Shown in pieces: positions 45,166-54,219 of a stretch of 64,000 nt of DNA. How positions within the stretch are numbered: position 1 is the first letter of the stretch; every line of letters starts with the position of its first letter. The stretch lies in contig NZ_JAUKPO010000003.1 of NCBI RefSeq assembly GCF_030503435.1, positions 1-64,000 on the forward strand, given 5' to 3'. The stretch is from Rhodocytophaga aerolata (GTDB lineage Bacteria; Bacteroidota; Bacteroidia; Cytophagales; 172606-1). Below the pieces are notes generated by a model. It saw only the letters and a list, made by a program, of their open reading frames with translations. It was not told where the DNA came from and searched no databases. Position numbers and translations under genes: made by a program.

Positions 45166-46479
45166 TTAAAACAGACCTTCATTTAAGGCATTGAGTGCTT
45201 CATTTTTATGGCGGGTATCAATAAGAATAGATACATTGTAGTTGCTGCCGCCGTACGAAATCATCCGCACTGGTATGTGTTCGATAGAGTCAAAAACTTT
45301 AGCCACTACCCCTTGCTTCTGAGAGCCAAAGCTACCTACAATGCATATAATCGTCTGGTTTTTATCTACTTCTACGTTTCCAAACACGCTGATTTCATCT
45401 ATGATGCTATCCAGGTGAGTGGGATTATCAATAGTTAATGAAACAGCTACTTCAGATGTAGTAATCATGTCTACAGGTGTTTTATATTTCTCAAACACCT
45501 CGAATAATTTCCTTAAAAACCCATACGCCAGTAACATGCGGCTGGAACGGATTTTAATGGCAATAATTCCATCTTTTGCAGCTACTGCTTTTATATCTTT
45601 CTCAATGGTATGGTGGGCGATCAGTGTACCTTGTGCTTCCGGCTGCATAGTATTTAACAAACGTACCGGAATGTTGTACAATTTAGCCGGACGGATGGTA
45701 AACGGATGCAGAATTTTTGCCCCGAAATAAGCCAGTTCTGCGGCTTCATCAAATGTGAGCTCAGCAATCGGAAATGTTTTTTTTACAATTCTGGGATCGT
45801 TGTTATGCATCCCATCAATATCGGTCCAGATTTGTACTTCTTCAGCCCGAATAGCAGCCCCCACTAAAGAAGCTGTATAATCACTGCCTCCGCGTTTCAG
45901 GTTATCTACTTCATTTAACGGATTGCGGCAAATATACCCTTGCGTAATAAACAACACTGTATCCGGATGTTGTTCAATAGCTTTTCTCAGGTGCTCTTCG
46001 GCATATGGAATTACCGGTTCTTCATCGGCATCAATCCGCATAAAGTCTAATGCAGGAAGCAAGGCTGAACTTATGTTCTTTTCCTGTAAATAAGCAAAAA
46101 ATAACTGCGTTGAAATTAACTCTCCTTCGGCTACTAACTCCTTGCTTTCCTTTACAGTATATGGCTTCTCTGCTAAAGAACGGATAAAATCGAAGTGTTT
46201 GGAGACAACGGATTCGCCCTCTGCAAGGCCTTGAGGTGTAGCATAAAGCCCCTTAATAAAAACTTTATAGCTTTCATGTAGTTTATTGATGGCTTCGAAT
46301 GCTGCTTCGTGTGCGCTACGTGCAATAAGGTCTCCGATCTCAATCAGACTGTTGGTTGTGCCCGATACAGCAGACAACACTACCAGCTTTCTTTCTCCGT
46401 CTTTTGTGATCAGGCGGGCTACTTCGTGCATACGTTCGGGTTTTCCGACAGAGGTTCCTCCAAACTTCAAAACTTTCAT
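45166..46479 (-). CDS. lysC: Aspartate kinase (lysine/threonine pathway)
   Basis: A 437-aa monofunctional aspartokinase, the first step from aspartate to lysine, threonine and methionine. The N-terminal kinase motif KFGGTSVG and VVLSAVSGTTNSLI are conserved, as are RGGSDYTASLVGAA and FGAKILHP. The C-terminal half (about 300-437) carries two ACT domains for feedback control. The length is that of a monofunctional enzyme, not a ThrA fusion. No lysine riboswitch is apparent in the short 5' region. Confidence 0.93.
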   Translation of the reverse strand: MKVLKFGGTSVGKPERMHEVARLITKDGERKLVVLSAVSGTTNSLIEIGDLIARSAHEAAFEAINKLHESYKVFIKGLYATPQGLAEGESVVSKHFDFIRSLAEKPYTVKESKELVAEGELISTQLFFAYLQEKNISSALLPALDFMRIDADEEPVIPYAEEHLRKAIEQHPDTVLFITQGYICRNPLNEVDNLKRGGSDYTASLVGAAIRAEEVQIWTDIDGMHNNDPRIVKKTFPIAELTFDEAAELAYFGAKILHPFTIRPAKLYNIPVRLLNTMQPEAQGTLIAHHTIEKDIKAVAAKDGIIAIKIRSSRMLLAYGFLRKLFEVFEKYKTPVDMITTSEVAVSLTIDNPTHLDSIIDEISVFGNVEVDKNQTIICIVGSFGSQKQGVVAKVFDSIEHIPVRMISYGGSNYNVSILIDTRHKNEALNALNEGLF

Positions 46480-46526
46480 TGATTTATCTTCTTTAAGCGT
46501 GAAAAAATAGGTGTATACTGTATTGT

Positions 46527-47003
46527 TTAAAATCCTAACATTTTAATAGCTGTAATGGCTGCTTCATCTCCTTTGTTGCCATGTTTACCCCCGGCTCTAT
46601 CTAAGGCCTGCTCCTGATTATTGGGCGTGAGTACTCCAAAAATTACTGGCTTATTGTATTTCATGCCAACGTCCGTTAAGCCATGGGCTACGGCATTGCA
46701 TATAAAATCGAAATGCCGGGTTTCGCCCTGAATTACGCAACCCAGGCAGATAACAGCGTCAATGGTATTATTCTGAGCCATCCACTGGGCACCTAAAGTA
46801 AGTTCAAAGCTACCTGGTACGTTTTTCCGGATTATATTCTCTTCTTTGGCTCCTTCTTTCAGCAAAGTTTGGTATGCACCATTAAATAGAGCTTCTGTAA
46901 CCTCAGCATTCCATTCGGCTACTACAATGGCAAATTTCTTGGTGGATACATCTACCATGTTGGTTTGAGAATAGTCGCTGAGATTTTTTAAGGAGGTGGC
47001 CAT
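46527..47003 (-). CDS. ribH: 6,7-dimethyl-8-ribityllumazine synthase
   Basis: A 158-aa enzyme of the penultimate riboflavin step, normally a 60-subunit or pentameric shell. The family features are VVAEWNAEVTEALF, VPGSFELTLGAQWMA, ICLGCVIQGETRHFDFI and FGVLTPNN; the catalytic His is in TRHFDF. The open frame runs 15 codons upstream to 47048, but ATG 47003 gives the normal family length. It follows the TPR membrane-protein gene, a pairing frequently seen in Bacteroidota, but an intrinsic terminator separates them. Confidence 0.95.
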   Translation of the reverse strand: MATSLKNLSDYSQTNMVDVSTKKFAIVVAEWNAEVTEALFNGAYQTLLKEGAKEENIIRKNVPGSFELTLGAQWMAQNNTIDAVICLGCVIQGETRHFDFICNAVAHGLTDVGMKYNKPVIFGVLTPNNQEQALDRAGGKHGNKGDEAAITAIKMLGF

Positions 47004-47050
47004 GTGTAAAAATTGTGGGATGAATGAACAAATTTCGTTTTCAGACAAAC

Positions 47051-47083
47051 AAAAAAGGATAAAGCTAGGGCTCTATCCTTTGT
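47051..47083 (-). terminator. Intrinsic terminator of the TPR gene
   Basis: Stem AAAGGATA / TATCCTTT with GC pairs inside the loop, followed on the minus strand by TTTTTTG. It lies 24 bp past the TPR stop and before ribH, so read-through would be needed for co-transcription. Confidence 0.75.
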
Positions 47084-47106
47084 ATGGTTTAGCAAGTAGG
47101 CATAAT

Positions 47107-47823
47107 TTATTTACCTGTACCTGCTAAACCCTCAAGTTTTGACTTATATTTTTTTGCGTTCGTAATTTCAGCCGCATTCGGATACTCATTAATAATTTTA
47201 TTATAGGTATCTATAGCTGCACTTGTATTTTTATTTAACTCCTGGGCAAGTGCTAGTTGCATCAGGTATTGAGGGGTAAAGAAAGAATTAGGCTTATAAT
47301 TAGCTGCTTTTTCGTAGTAAGTAATAGCTTCGCCGAGCTGATTTTTTTCCATGTAGGCATCTCCTACCAAAGCGTAAGCCCGGGCCTGTACGAGCAGGTC
47401 AGAAGATTTAAAATCTTTCAGGTAATTAATGGCATTGTCAAATTTGCCTTGCTTCAAATACGCTACACCAGCATAAAACTGGGCCAGGTTACCGGCATCA
47501 GTCATGCCATATTCATCGGCAATGGTTTCTAACCCATCGTTAATGCCATCGCCTTTTAAGGCTTTATTCAATGAGTCGGCTTCAAAATGATATACAGCAG
47601 GAAACATATAGGTCTGGGCTTCCTGATTCTTCGTCTGCTTGTAATAGTTGTACCCAAACCAACCGGCTACCAATACTACCAAAGCAATTACTACACCTAA
47701 TAAAATATTCCTGTTTCTCTGGAGTCTTTGAACAATTTCACTGTCATTTGAAATATCGGCAGTCATAGTGTCGGGCTTCTCCATCAACTTAGAACCTGAT
47801 GCCGCTGTATTCTTTTTAGCCAT
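47107..47823 (-). CDS. TPR-repeat membrane protein (YfgM/ancillary-translocon-like)
   Basis: A 238-aa protein with a cytoplasmic N-terminus, one membrane helix (NILLGVVIALVVLVAGWFGYNYY, residues ~35-58) and a periplasmic part made of TPR repeats (about 85-230, with AYALVGDAYMEKNQLGEAITYYEKA). The layout matches YfgM, which assists SecYEG and periplasmic chaperones. Members of this family sit next to ribH in many Bacteroidota. The specific partner is inferred from layout only. Confidence 0.85.
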   Translation of the reverse strand: MAKKNTAASGSKLMEKPDTMTADISNDSEIVQRLQRNRNILLGVVIALVVLVAGWFGYNYYKQTKNQEAQTYMFPAVYHFEADSLNKALKGDGINDGLETIADEYGMTDAGNLAQFYAGVAYLKQGKFDNAINYLKDFKSSDLLVQARAYALVGDAYMEKNQLGEAITYYEKAANYKPNSFFTPQYLMQLALAQELNKNTSAAIDTYNKIINEYPNAAEITNAKKYKSKLEGLAGTGK

Positions 47824-47926
47824 TTTACTTAATTTAGAACCGCAAATTTAGGATAAAATTTCTTTTACATCAAAGAAATAGAGAACAATAGATGACTAAA
47901 ATGTTACATATTCCTTAAAGCACACC

Positions 47927-50059
47927 TTACTCTACTTCAATACGTTGCCCGGAAGTAAATGCCTGTATAGCGGCAAATGTAGCTTTAGTTGAGTTTATGA
48001 TCTGAGAGAAGGGAATAATAGGTTCTCCGCCTTTTTGTATGAAACTATAGTAGGCTTCAAACTGCTGTGCATGGCCTTTATTCTGCTTGCCGCTCATAGA
48101 AGAGAATCCTTTAAATCCATACCCTTCCAGCTTACGGAAGTTATCCAATATTAGCACACGCCCCATGGAGTATATTTCAATCCGCTCTTTAGAATAAGCT
48201 TTATGCCCGTTGGAGAAGTAATTTATAACACATTGCGATCCATTCTTACATCTTACAATCACCGAAACATTATCGGAATTCTGTGTAGGGTGGTTACCTA
48301 AGGCGGATGCCACTACCTGTGTTATTTCACTGCCTGCCAGGTAAGCAGCCAGGTCTATGAAATGACAAGCCTCGCCAATAATCCGGCCTCCGCCTACAGC
48401 CATATTCTGTGTCCAGTGCGTCGGTACAATAAAACCTGCATTTACGGTAATTACCAGGTTTAAGGGTTCTGGCGATGTACCCAGCAATGATTTCGCTTTT
48501 TGAATAAAGGGAGAGAATCTGCGGTTGAAGCCTACAGTAACGGAGGTATCGGGCTGCTGCACATACACCTCTATCACCTGTTGCAATTCTTCTGGCGTAA
48601 GCACCAGAGGTTTTTCTACAAACACATGCTTTCCAGCTTGTAAGGCCTGCACAGTCATAGAGGCATGCAGATTATGTTGAGTGGTAATAATTACGCTAGT
48701 GACAGTTTTGTCCTGTAATACATCTTCGTACTGCGTGCTGCTTAACGGGATATGATACTTCTTGGCCAGATGTGTTCCGCTTACCCCAGCAGCACTCACA
48801 ATGTATTTTATATCAGCTCCTATTTTACTCAGCACAGGCAGCATCGTCATCTTCGTGAAGTTGCCTGCTCCGACAATAGCCAGTACTGCCTTTCCTGGTT
48901 TAGAGAAGCTACCTGCCTTTCCATTAACTGCTACAGATGTACGCAGGTCTACTGCTTCTTTGTATGTCAAGATGGAAGCAATGGAGTTATTGCCTCCCAT
49001 ATTGCTGTAAATTCTCTGATACTCTCCTAGGGGTATTTCTTCAGTAATCAGCCGCTTTACGTCCAGTTTACCAGTAGCAATGGCCTGAAGTATGGTCTGG
49101 AAATTCCGGTTTTCCGTCCAGCGCACAAAAGGTAGGGGATAATCGATGCCCCGTTTTTCATACTCATCATCATACCGGCCGGGGCCATACGAGCAGGAAA
49201 CCTGAAAGGCAAGTTCTTTCTCATAAAAATCTGCCCGTTTAATATCTAAACCGATGACTCCTACCAGTACAATTCTTCCCCGTTTACGGCTCATTTGTGC
49301 TGCCTGCGAAATCAGATCATTGCTTTGCGTGGATGCTGTAATAATGACGGCATCGGCACCAATGCCTCCGGTGAGTTCCATTACCGTTTTCACCGGATCA
49401 GTCCCTTGAGATAAATTATACGCCTGTATGCCTTTTTCTTGGGCTAATGTTACTTTTTGTGCATCAAAATCAAATCCGATAACTGTACAGCCATTTGCCA
49501 GTAATAACTCAGCTGTAATCAATCCAATAAGCCCCAGCCCAGATACTACCACTGTCTCTCCTAAGGTTGGGTTCGTTAAGCGAATGCCTTGCAGGCCAAT
49601 GGCGCCTATTACTGTAAAACTGGCTTCTTCATAGGAGACTGTATCTGGTATACGGGCCACCAGATTTCTGGGCACACACACAATTTCCGCATGCGGGCCA
49701 TTGGAAGCTACCCGGTCGCCAGGTTTAAAGTCAAATACGCCTTCGCCCACTTCCAGTACTTCACCGGCATTGCAATAGCCCAAGGGCAGTGGTTCGCCAA
49801 GTTTCGTAAATACTGCTTCTAAGGTAGGAACAAGTCCATCCGCTTTTATTTTATCCAACACCATTTTCACTTTGTCTGGCTGCTGGCGTGCTTTTTCCAG
49901 TAGATTGGATTTGCCAAATTCTACCAGCATTTTTTCTGTACCCAGCGATACCAGTGACCGGTGTGTCTTAATGAGTACATACCCTTTCCGTACTTGTGGC
50001 CGGGGTACTTCTTCCAATATAGTTTCGCCAGTTTTAAACGACTGGATGATTTGTTTCAT
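47927..50059 (-). CDS. Bi-domain oxidoreductase: zinc-type alcohol dehydrogenase fused to Gfo/Idh/MocA
   Basis: A 710-aa fusion. Residues ~1-350 form a medium-chain dehydrogenase: PLPLGYCNAGEVLEVGEG replaces the zinc site, and VVSGLGLIGL is the NAD loop. Residues ~395-700 form a Gfo/Idh/MocA sugar dehydrogenase, with AIVGAGNFTKM, the EKP of HVFVEKPLVL and RRFSPF. Such fusions are found in capsule, LPS and O-antigen clusters, often with heparinase or glycosyltransferase genes, where they are thought to modify an activated sugar. It borders the AT-rich glycan genes, which supports that role. Confidence 0.9.
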   Translation of the reverse strand: MKQIIQSFKTGETILEEVPRPQVRKGYVLIKTHRSLVSLGTEKMLVEFGKSNLLEKARQQPDKVKMVLDKIKADGLVPTLEAVFTKLGEPLPLGYCNAGEVLEVGEGVFDFKPGDRVASNGPHAEIVCVPRNLVARIPDTVSYEEASFTVIGAIGLQGIRLTNPTLGETVVVSGLGLIGLITAELLLANGCTVIGFDFDAQKVTLAQEKGIQAYNLSQGTDPVKTVMELTGGIGADAVIITASTQSNDLISQAAQMSRKRGRIVLVGVIGLDIKRADFYEKELAFQVSCSYGPGRYDDEYEKRGIDYPLPFVRWTENRNFQTILQAIATGKLDVKRLITEEIPLGEYQRIYSNMGGNNSIASILTYKEAVDLRTSVAVNGKAGSFSKPGKAVLAIVGAGNFTKMTMLPVLSKIGADIKYIVSAAGVSGTHLAKKYHIPLSSTQYEDVLQDKTVTSVIITTQHNLHASMTVQALQAGKHVFVEKPLVLTPEELQQVIEVYVQQPDTSVTVGFNRRFSPFIQKAKSLLGTSPEPLNLVITVNAGFIVPTHWTQNMAVGGGRIIGEACHFIDLAAYLAGSEITQVVASALGNHPTQNSDNVSVIVRCKNGSQCVINYFSNGHKAYSKERIEIYSMGRVLILDNFRKLEGYGFKGFSSMSGKQNKGHAQQFEAYYSFIQKGGEPIIPFSQIINSTKATFAAIQAFTSGQRIEVE

Positions 50060-50093
50060 TCTGAGATGGTTGATAGTATCTACAAAGATAGAG

Positions 50094-51383
50094 TTATGCA
50101 GAAGGAAGCATGGGATATATTTTAGAATTTTGAATCCAGCTGTTTAATTTTCTGATTATGTCAAAATCATTTAGCAACTGAATAAATGCGCATATTATTA
50201 GTATATACCCACCAAACATATATGCTTGTATCGGAGGATAATATGGGGTAAAGGTAAGAGAATTAAAGGCAATGGCCATAATCCAAAGAAAATGCTTCTT
50301 CAAGAAAAGAAGTATAAAAAATATAAAGCCTGCCAGCGAACTTAGATAATTAACCCAAAGCGGATAGTCTACGAAATAACCTAAAGAAAAGGATTGAAAA
50401 AAGTTTAGTACAGCATTTTTGATAAGCAAAATTGGATGGCTCTTCAAAACTTGAAAATACTCATTTTTTAGAAATGTAAAGTATTCATTTCTTATTGATA
50501 AATCAGTATATACATTTCCTCCCGGAATGGTATAAGTAATGTTTTTAGCTGTTTTACGATTAAAGAAATTATAAGCTTCATTGTCCGATAATGTAGTAAT
50601 ATAATCATTTGGATAGGCTCCAATACCTACAAAAACAGTATGCCAATAGGTAGGTGCATTATCAAGTTTACGAGCAGTGAAAATGTTTATTAGGACTAAA
50701 AATAAAATTAATCCAATAATGCTCTTCCAAGGACTTTCAAAGAAAAAATACAATACAAAAAACAAAACAGGGATTAAAATAATGGTAGGTCTGGTTAGCT
50801 GGATTAGGGCTAATAAAGAGGCAACTAACCAAATGTAGTTTTTATACTTGAAACTTTTGTTCCAAAGATAAGGCACTATACTAGCCGTAGCCACTACCTG
50901 CCAAAAATAATAATAAGGGAACGTTACAAAGTATATAATTAACGGATTAAAAACATATAACATTATAAAAAGCAATCGGCTTATTGGAGTTCTGAGAAAA
51001 CCTAGTATCCAGATACTAGTTAAGCAATGTACAGCTATCTGAAACCATTCTAAAGCAGAAACATCTCCCAACCAAAAAAAGATGCTGGTTGCAATACTGA
51101 TAATATACACTAAGCCTATATGATTATAATTATATAGAACTGCTTTTGAGGCATTCACCTTAAAACGGTAATTTTCCTTTAAAGATGTATTCAGTAGTTT
51201 ATATGTGTACACCTCCTGTTCCAGAAAAAGCCACTTATTAGGTAATTGATAATTAGCTGCTCCAGAAAAATAAGGTACTAGATACACAGGCGATTGCTGA
51301 TTCTTATTATCTAGAATAACACAAAATAATATAATAAATAATGTAAGAGACGCTGAAAAAAAGAACCTGTTGTTAAAACGCAT
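50094..51383 (-). CDS. Polytopic membrane protein, probable GT-C-type glycosyltransferase
   Basis: A 429-aa protein with about ten membrane helices and a loop between the first two helices that contains no clear Asp-Glu (DE/ED) motif, the usual catalytic site of GT-C enzymes. The arrangement with many aromatic-rich helices is that of ArnT/PMT-like proteins. Position next to a GT2 glycosyltransferase and a sugar dehydrogenase supports glycan assembly. The gene is very AT-rich. A flippase/polymerase (O-antigen ligase-like) role is also possible. Confidence 0.55.
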   Translation of the reverse strand: MRFNNRFFFSASLTLFIILFCVILDNKNQQSPVYLVPYFSGAANYQLPNKWLFLEQEVYTYKLLNTSLKENYRFKVNASKAVLYNYNHIGLVYIISIATSIFFWLGDVSALEWFQIAVHCLTSIWILGFLRTPISRLLFIMLYVFNPLIIYFVTFPYYYFWQVVATASIVPYLWNKSFKYKNYIWLVASLLALIQLTRPTIILIPVLFFVLYFFFESPWKSIIGLILFLVLINIFTARKLDNAPTYWHTVFVGIGAYPNDYITTLSDNEAYNFFNRKTAKNITYTIPGGNVYTDLSIRNEYFTFLKNEYFQVLKSHPILLIKNAVLNFFQSFSLGYFVDYPLWVNYLSSLAGFIFFILLFLKKHFLWIMAIAFNSLTFTPYYPPIQAYMFGGYILIICAFIQLLNDFDIIRKLNSWIQNSKIYPMLPSA

Positions 51384-51465
51384 TAAGATTTTTGAACAAA
51401 ATTACAATTTATGTTTCATATTCATATATTAAGAGGCTAATTATTAACTTGCATGAAATTTTCAA

Positions 51466-52419
51466 ATGGAGACAAAGGACATGGTTTCGATAGATATGAC
51501 AGTTGTATTGCCTATTTATAATGAAGAGGCAAATATTAATACCTTATATGATAGGCTTACTATTATTCTTAAAAAAATGCAGTTAACATATGAATTATTA
51601 TTTGTTAATGATGGAAGCACAGACCAGTCTTTGAAAATTATTAAGTCTTTGGCAATGCATGACACACAAGTAAAATATTTAGATTTTAGCCGGAATTTCG
51701 GGCATCAAATTGCTGTAACAGCTGGATTGAACACTGCTAAGGGTAAAACAGTAACTATCATTGATGCTGACCTGCAAGATCCTCCCGAGCTAATACCAAA
51801 CATGTACGAAAAAATAATGGAAGGCTGGAATGTAGTATATGCCAGACGAAGAAACAGGAAAGGGGAAGGCATCTTAAAAAAGATTACTGCTAAATTATTT
51901 TACCGCCTACTCACCAAAGTAACGTCTGTTCCAATCCCTTTGGATACAGGAGACTTTAGAATAATTGATAAAAAGATAATACAAGTGCTCAAAAATATGC
52001 CTGAGCAGAGCAAATTTTTGCGTGGGCAAATTTCCTGGATAGGCTTTAAACAAACATTTGTGGAGTATGACCGAGATCCCAGATATGGCGGTAAGACAGG
52101 GTATACATATCGCAAAATGATCCGGTTTGCTTTGGATGGAATTACAGCGTTTTCAAATATACCATTAAAGATAGCTTCCTTAGCGGGTTTTATAGTTTCT
52201 GGTATATCTTTTCTATTAATACTTTATTCATTGTATGGCAGATTTATTCTGAAAAATTATGCCCCAGGGTGGGCTTCTATCATGATAAGCGTTCTATTCT
52301 TAGGGGGTATTCAACTTATTTGCTTGGGTATAATTGGAGAGTATATAAGCCGGATGAATATAAATATCCGTAACAGACCTTTATATATTGTTAATGAGTC
52401 GAATATAGAATATAGCTAA
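51466..52419 (+). CDS. GT2 glycosyltransferase, polyprenyl-phosphate type (GtrB/ArnC/DPM1-like)
   Basis: A 317-aa enzyme that moves a sugar from a nucleotide sugar to undecaprenyl phosphate. The GT-A core shows VVLPIYNEEANI, FVNDGSTDQS and the DxD in TIIDADLQDPPELIP. The acceptor region has ARRRNRKGEG. Two C-terminal membrane helices (about 230-255 and 268-292) anchor it. The layout is that of GtrB or ArnC. It is divergent from the membrane protein at 50094 and its product probably feeds lipid-linked sugar to a membrane GT-C enzyme, which that protein may be. Confidence 0.92.
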   Translation: METKDMVSIDMTVVLPIYNEEANINTLYDRLTIILKKMQLTYELLFVNDGSTDQSLKIIKSLAMHDTQVKYLDFSRNFGHQIAVTAGLNTAKGKTVTIIDADLQDPPELIPNMYEKIMEGWNVVYARRRNRKGEGILKKITAKLFYRLLTKVTSVPIPLDTGDFRIIDKKIIQVLKNMPEQSKFLRGQISWIGFKQTFVEYDRDPRYGGKTGYTYRKMIRFALDGITAFSNIPLKIASLAGFIVSGISFLLILYSLYGRFILKNYAPGWASIMISVLFLGGIQLICLGIIGEYISRMNINIRNRPLYIVNESNIEYS

Positions 52420-52423
52420 CTCT

Positions 52424-53176
52424 TTATTTTCCTCGATAAGCAATGGCAAAAACGCTTACACCAAAAGGAGATTTATAGTATGTTAAATACTTATTTTCTA
52501 ACTTAATATACTGTACTAACAGCTGATTTAAGAGGTGAGGCATTTTTACTAGTTGACCTTTTCCTTCAGTTGTTTTACCATCTACAGATCCAAAAATTTT
52601 CTGAAAAAGTCTAAATAAATAGGTTGGTACAAAAAGTGCAATATTCCAGTAACTGGATCGGCGAATCACAAATCCGGCAGCTTTAAGGTCATCAATTAAT
52701 TTTTTTTCAGTATAGCGTTGGAAGTGATGATTGATAACATCATGTTGACTCCATAAAAAATTAAAAGCTGGTACAAATACAATAACCTGCCCTCCCGGCT
52801 TTAATAGGGTGTACCAATTTTTAAGAGCAGTTTTTGTATCCTTTATATGTTCTAATACATCAGATGCAATAATTACATCAAAAGATTGAGGAGCAAAATC
52901 AGGATTCGTACCATCCATTACAAATACATTATTTAGTCCTCTGGACTTAGCCAAACTTATACCTTTTTCACTTATATCCATTCCATATACTTGACTATAC
53001 CCATTTGCAATCAGTTCTTTCATTAAAGGACCGCCAGAGCAACCTATCTCTAATATAGTTTTATCCTTACCAAGTTTAAGCTCTCTAAAGAGATGGTATA
53101 CTATATCCCTTCTAGCTACGAACCACCAATTATCTTCCTCTAACTGGTGGTACTGCTTTTCATAAATTACATCCAT
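52424..53176 (-). CDS. Class I SAM-dependent methyltransferase
   Basis: A 250-aa methyltransferase. The SAM loop is ILEIGCSGGPL (motif I); the later FDVIIASDVLEHI (motif II, methyltransf_11/23 type) and LLKPGGQVIVFVP (motif III) follow. The target may be a sugar, a lipid-linked glycan or quinone precursor; the glycan neighbours favour the first two. Its 3' end lies 4 bp from the 3' end of the convergent GT2 gene. Confidence 0.88.
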   Translation of the reverse strand: MDVIYEKQYHQLEEDNWWFVARRDIVYHLFRELKLGKDKTILEIGCSGGPLMKELIANGYSQVYGMDISEKGISLAKSRGLNNVFVMDGTNPDFAPQSFDVIIASDVLEHIKDTKTALKNWYTLLKPGGQVIVFVPAFNFLWSQHDVINHHFQRYTEKKLIDDLKAAGFVIRRSSYWNIALFVPTYLFRLFQKIFGSVDGKTTEGKGQLVKMPHLLNQLLVQYIKLENKYLTYYKSPFGVSVFAIAYRGK

Positions 53177-53304
53177 AAAGAGTTAATTCTAAATTTTATT
53201 TTGATGGATACCTAGCATTTTCTACAGGCAGAAATACCGGGTGCAAATAATATAAAGCGAAGATAGGTGATTAAAAATGCACATTGCGGAAAAAATGGCT
53301 TCAC

Positions 53305-53871
53305 CTACCGCGGGTTAACCACAATGGGATCAGTTAGGATGATATTGCTCTCATGAAGCTCTTTGTCCACAATTTGAATCTCAAACCTTAATGTATCGTT
53401 GGGCAGGGAACTGGATAATGGAAACAATAAGCTATACTCCAGCTCACCTTCAATAGGGCCAGGTTTGCCATCCGGCTTTAGGGGAGGAAAGGCACCAGAA
53501 AAGGGAACTCCTGCATTGGCATCTACAAACTCGCCTTTTACCTTCCGGAATACTCTGGCAAAGTAATTATAATAATAGCGGTTAGGTGTGCCATCTGCAT
53601 TGTTCTGCTGAAACTTAGGATTGCTCTGCCTGTCTTCTGAGGTTAATCCCAGGTCTCCGTCCCCATCTTCAAAATGTAATACCACTATTACGGAATCTAC
53701 CCGGTTACCTAACCTGGAATCTATTATATTGTAAAACACTTTGCTTGGCCTGGGTTCAATTTTGGGAACAACACCAAAATCAGGCCCTGTTATAAGTTCG
53801 CAGCCGACCGTAAGGGCGGCCATAGCAAGCAGGAGAAGAATAAAATATGTAGTTACCGGACGTTTAAACAT
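53305..53871 (-). CDS. Conserved-type lipoprotein with Asp-rich loop, function unknown
   Basis: A 188-aa lipoprotein (lipobox TVGC, Cys24). The mature part begins with a proline-rich linker and then a beta-sandwich-like domain. The loop FEDGDGDLGL (about residues 69-78) is a short calcium-binding-like DxDxDG motif; proteins with this loop are common in Cytophagales and unassigned. Probably periplasmic side of the outer membrane or surface. It stands alone. Confidence 0.7.
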   Translation of the reverse strand: MFKRPVTTYFILLLLAMAALTVGCELITGPDFGVVPKIEPRPSKVFYNIIDSRLGNRVDSVIVVLHFEDGDGDLGLTSEDRQSNPKFQQNNADGTPNRYYYNYFARVFRKVKGEFVDANAGVPFSGAFPPLKPDGKPGPIEGELEYSLLFPLSSSLPNDTLRFEIQIVDKELHESNIILTDPIVVNPR

Positions 53872-54219
53872 ATAGCAATATGCGCATTATAAATTTATAA
53901 CTGATTAGCCTGTCTGCTGGTTTCATATTTCAAACGAAAATATACAACCAGCAAGTATAGAACAGTAAGTACTTATGTGGCTGAAAATGAAATACCAGCT
54001 ACAAAAGTAAAGCAATATAGGTAAAGTACATGCATCAGGTGCTTTCTTTATCCAAAGACCCACCAAATGTTTACTAAGTTGCTAGGTCTACTCAAATAAA
54101 ATACAAAATGTATAGGTTGCCCGGGTAGCCTTCCGGCGATGCGTAAAAATATATTTTTGCATGTATCAGACAAGCGGCTAATACGGTATATTTGTTACCA
54201 ATTGATCATACTCTACAGA
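53872..54219. other. Intergenic region before the amylase gene
   Basis: Contains the promoters of two divergent genes. A candidate -7 element TATATTTG (54187-54194) lies 25 bp before the amylase ATG; no TTTG is found at the standard distance upstream. The frame open from 54139 lies across this element and is not coding. Confidence 0.4.
54187..54194 (+). promoter_or_regulatory. Candidate -7 element of the amylase gene
   Basis: TATATTTG fits TAnnTTTG exactly and would give a short leader before ATG 54220. The -33 TTTG is missing at 19-20 bp, so this is only a candidate. Confidence 0.35.
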
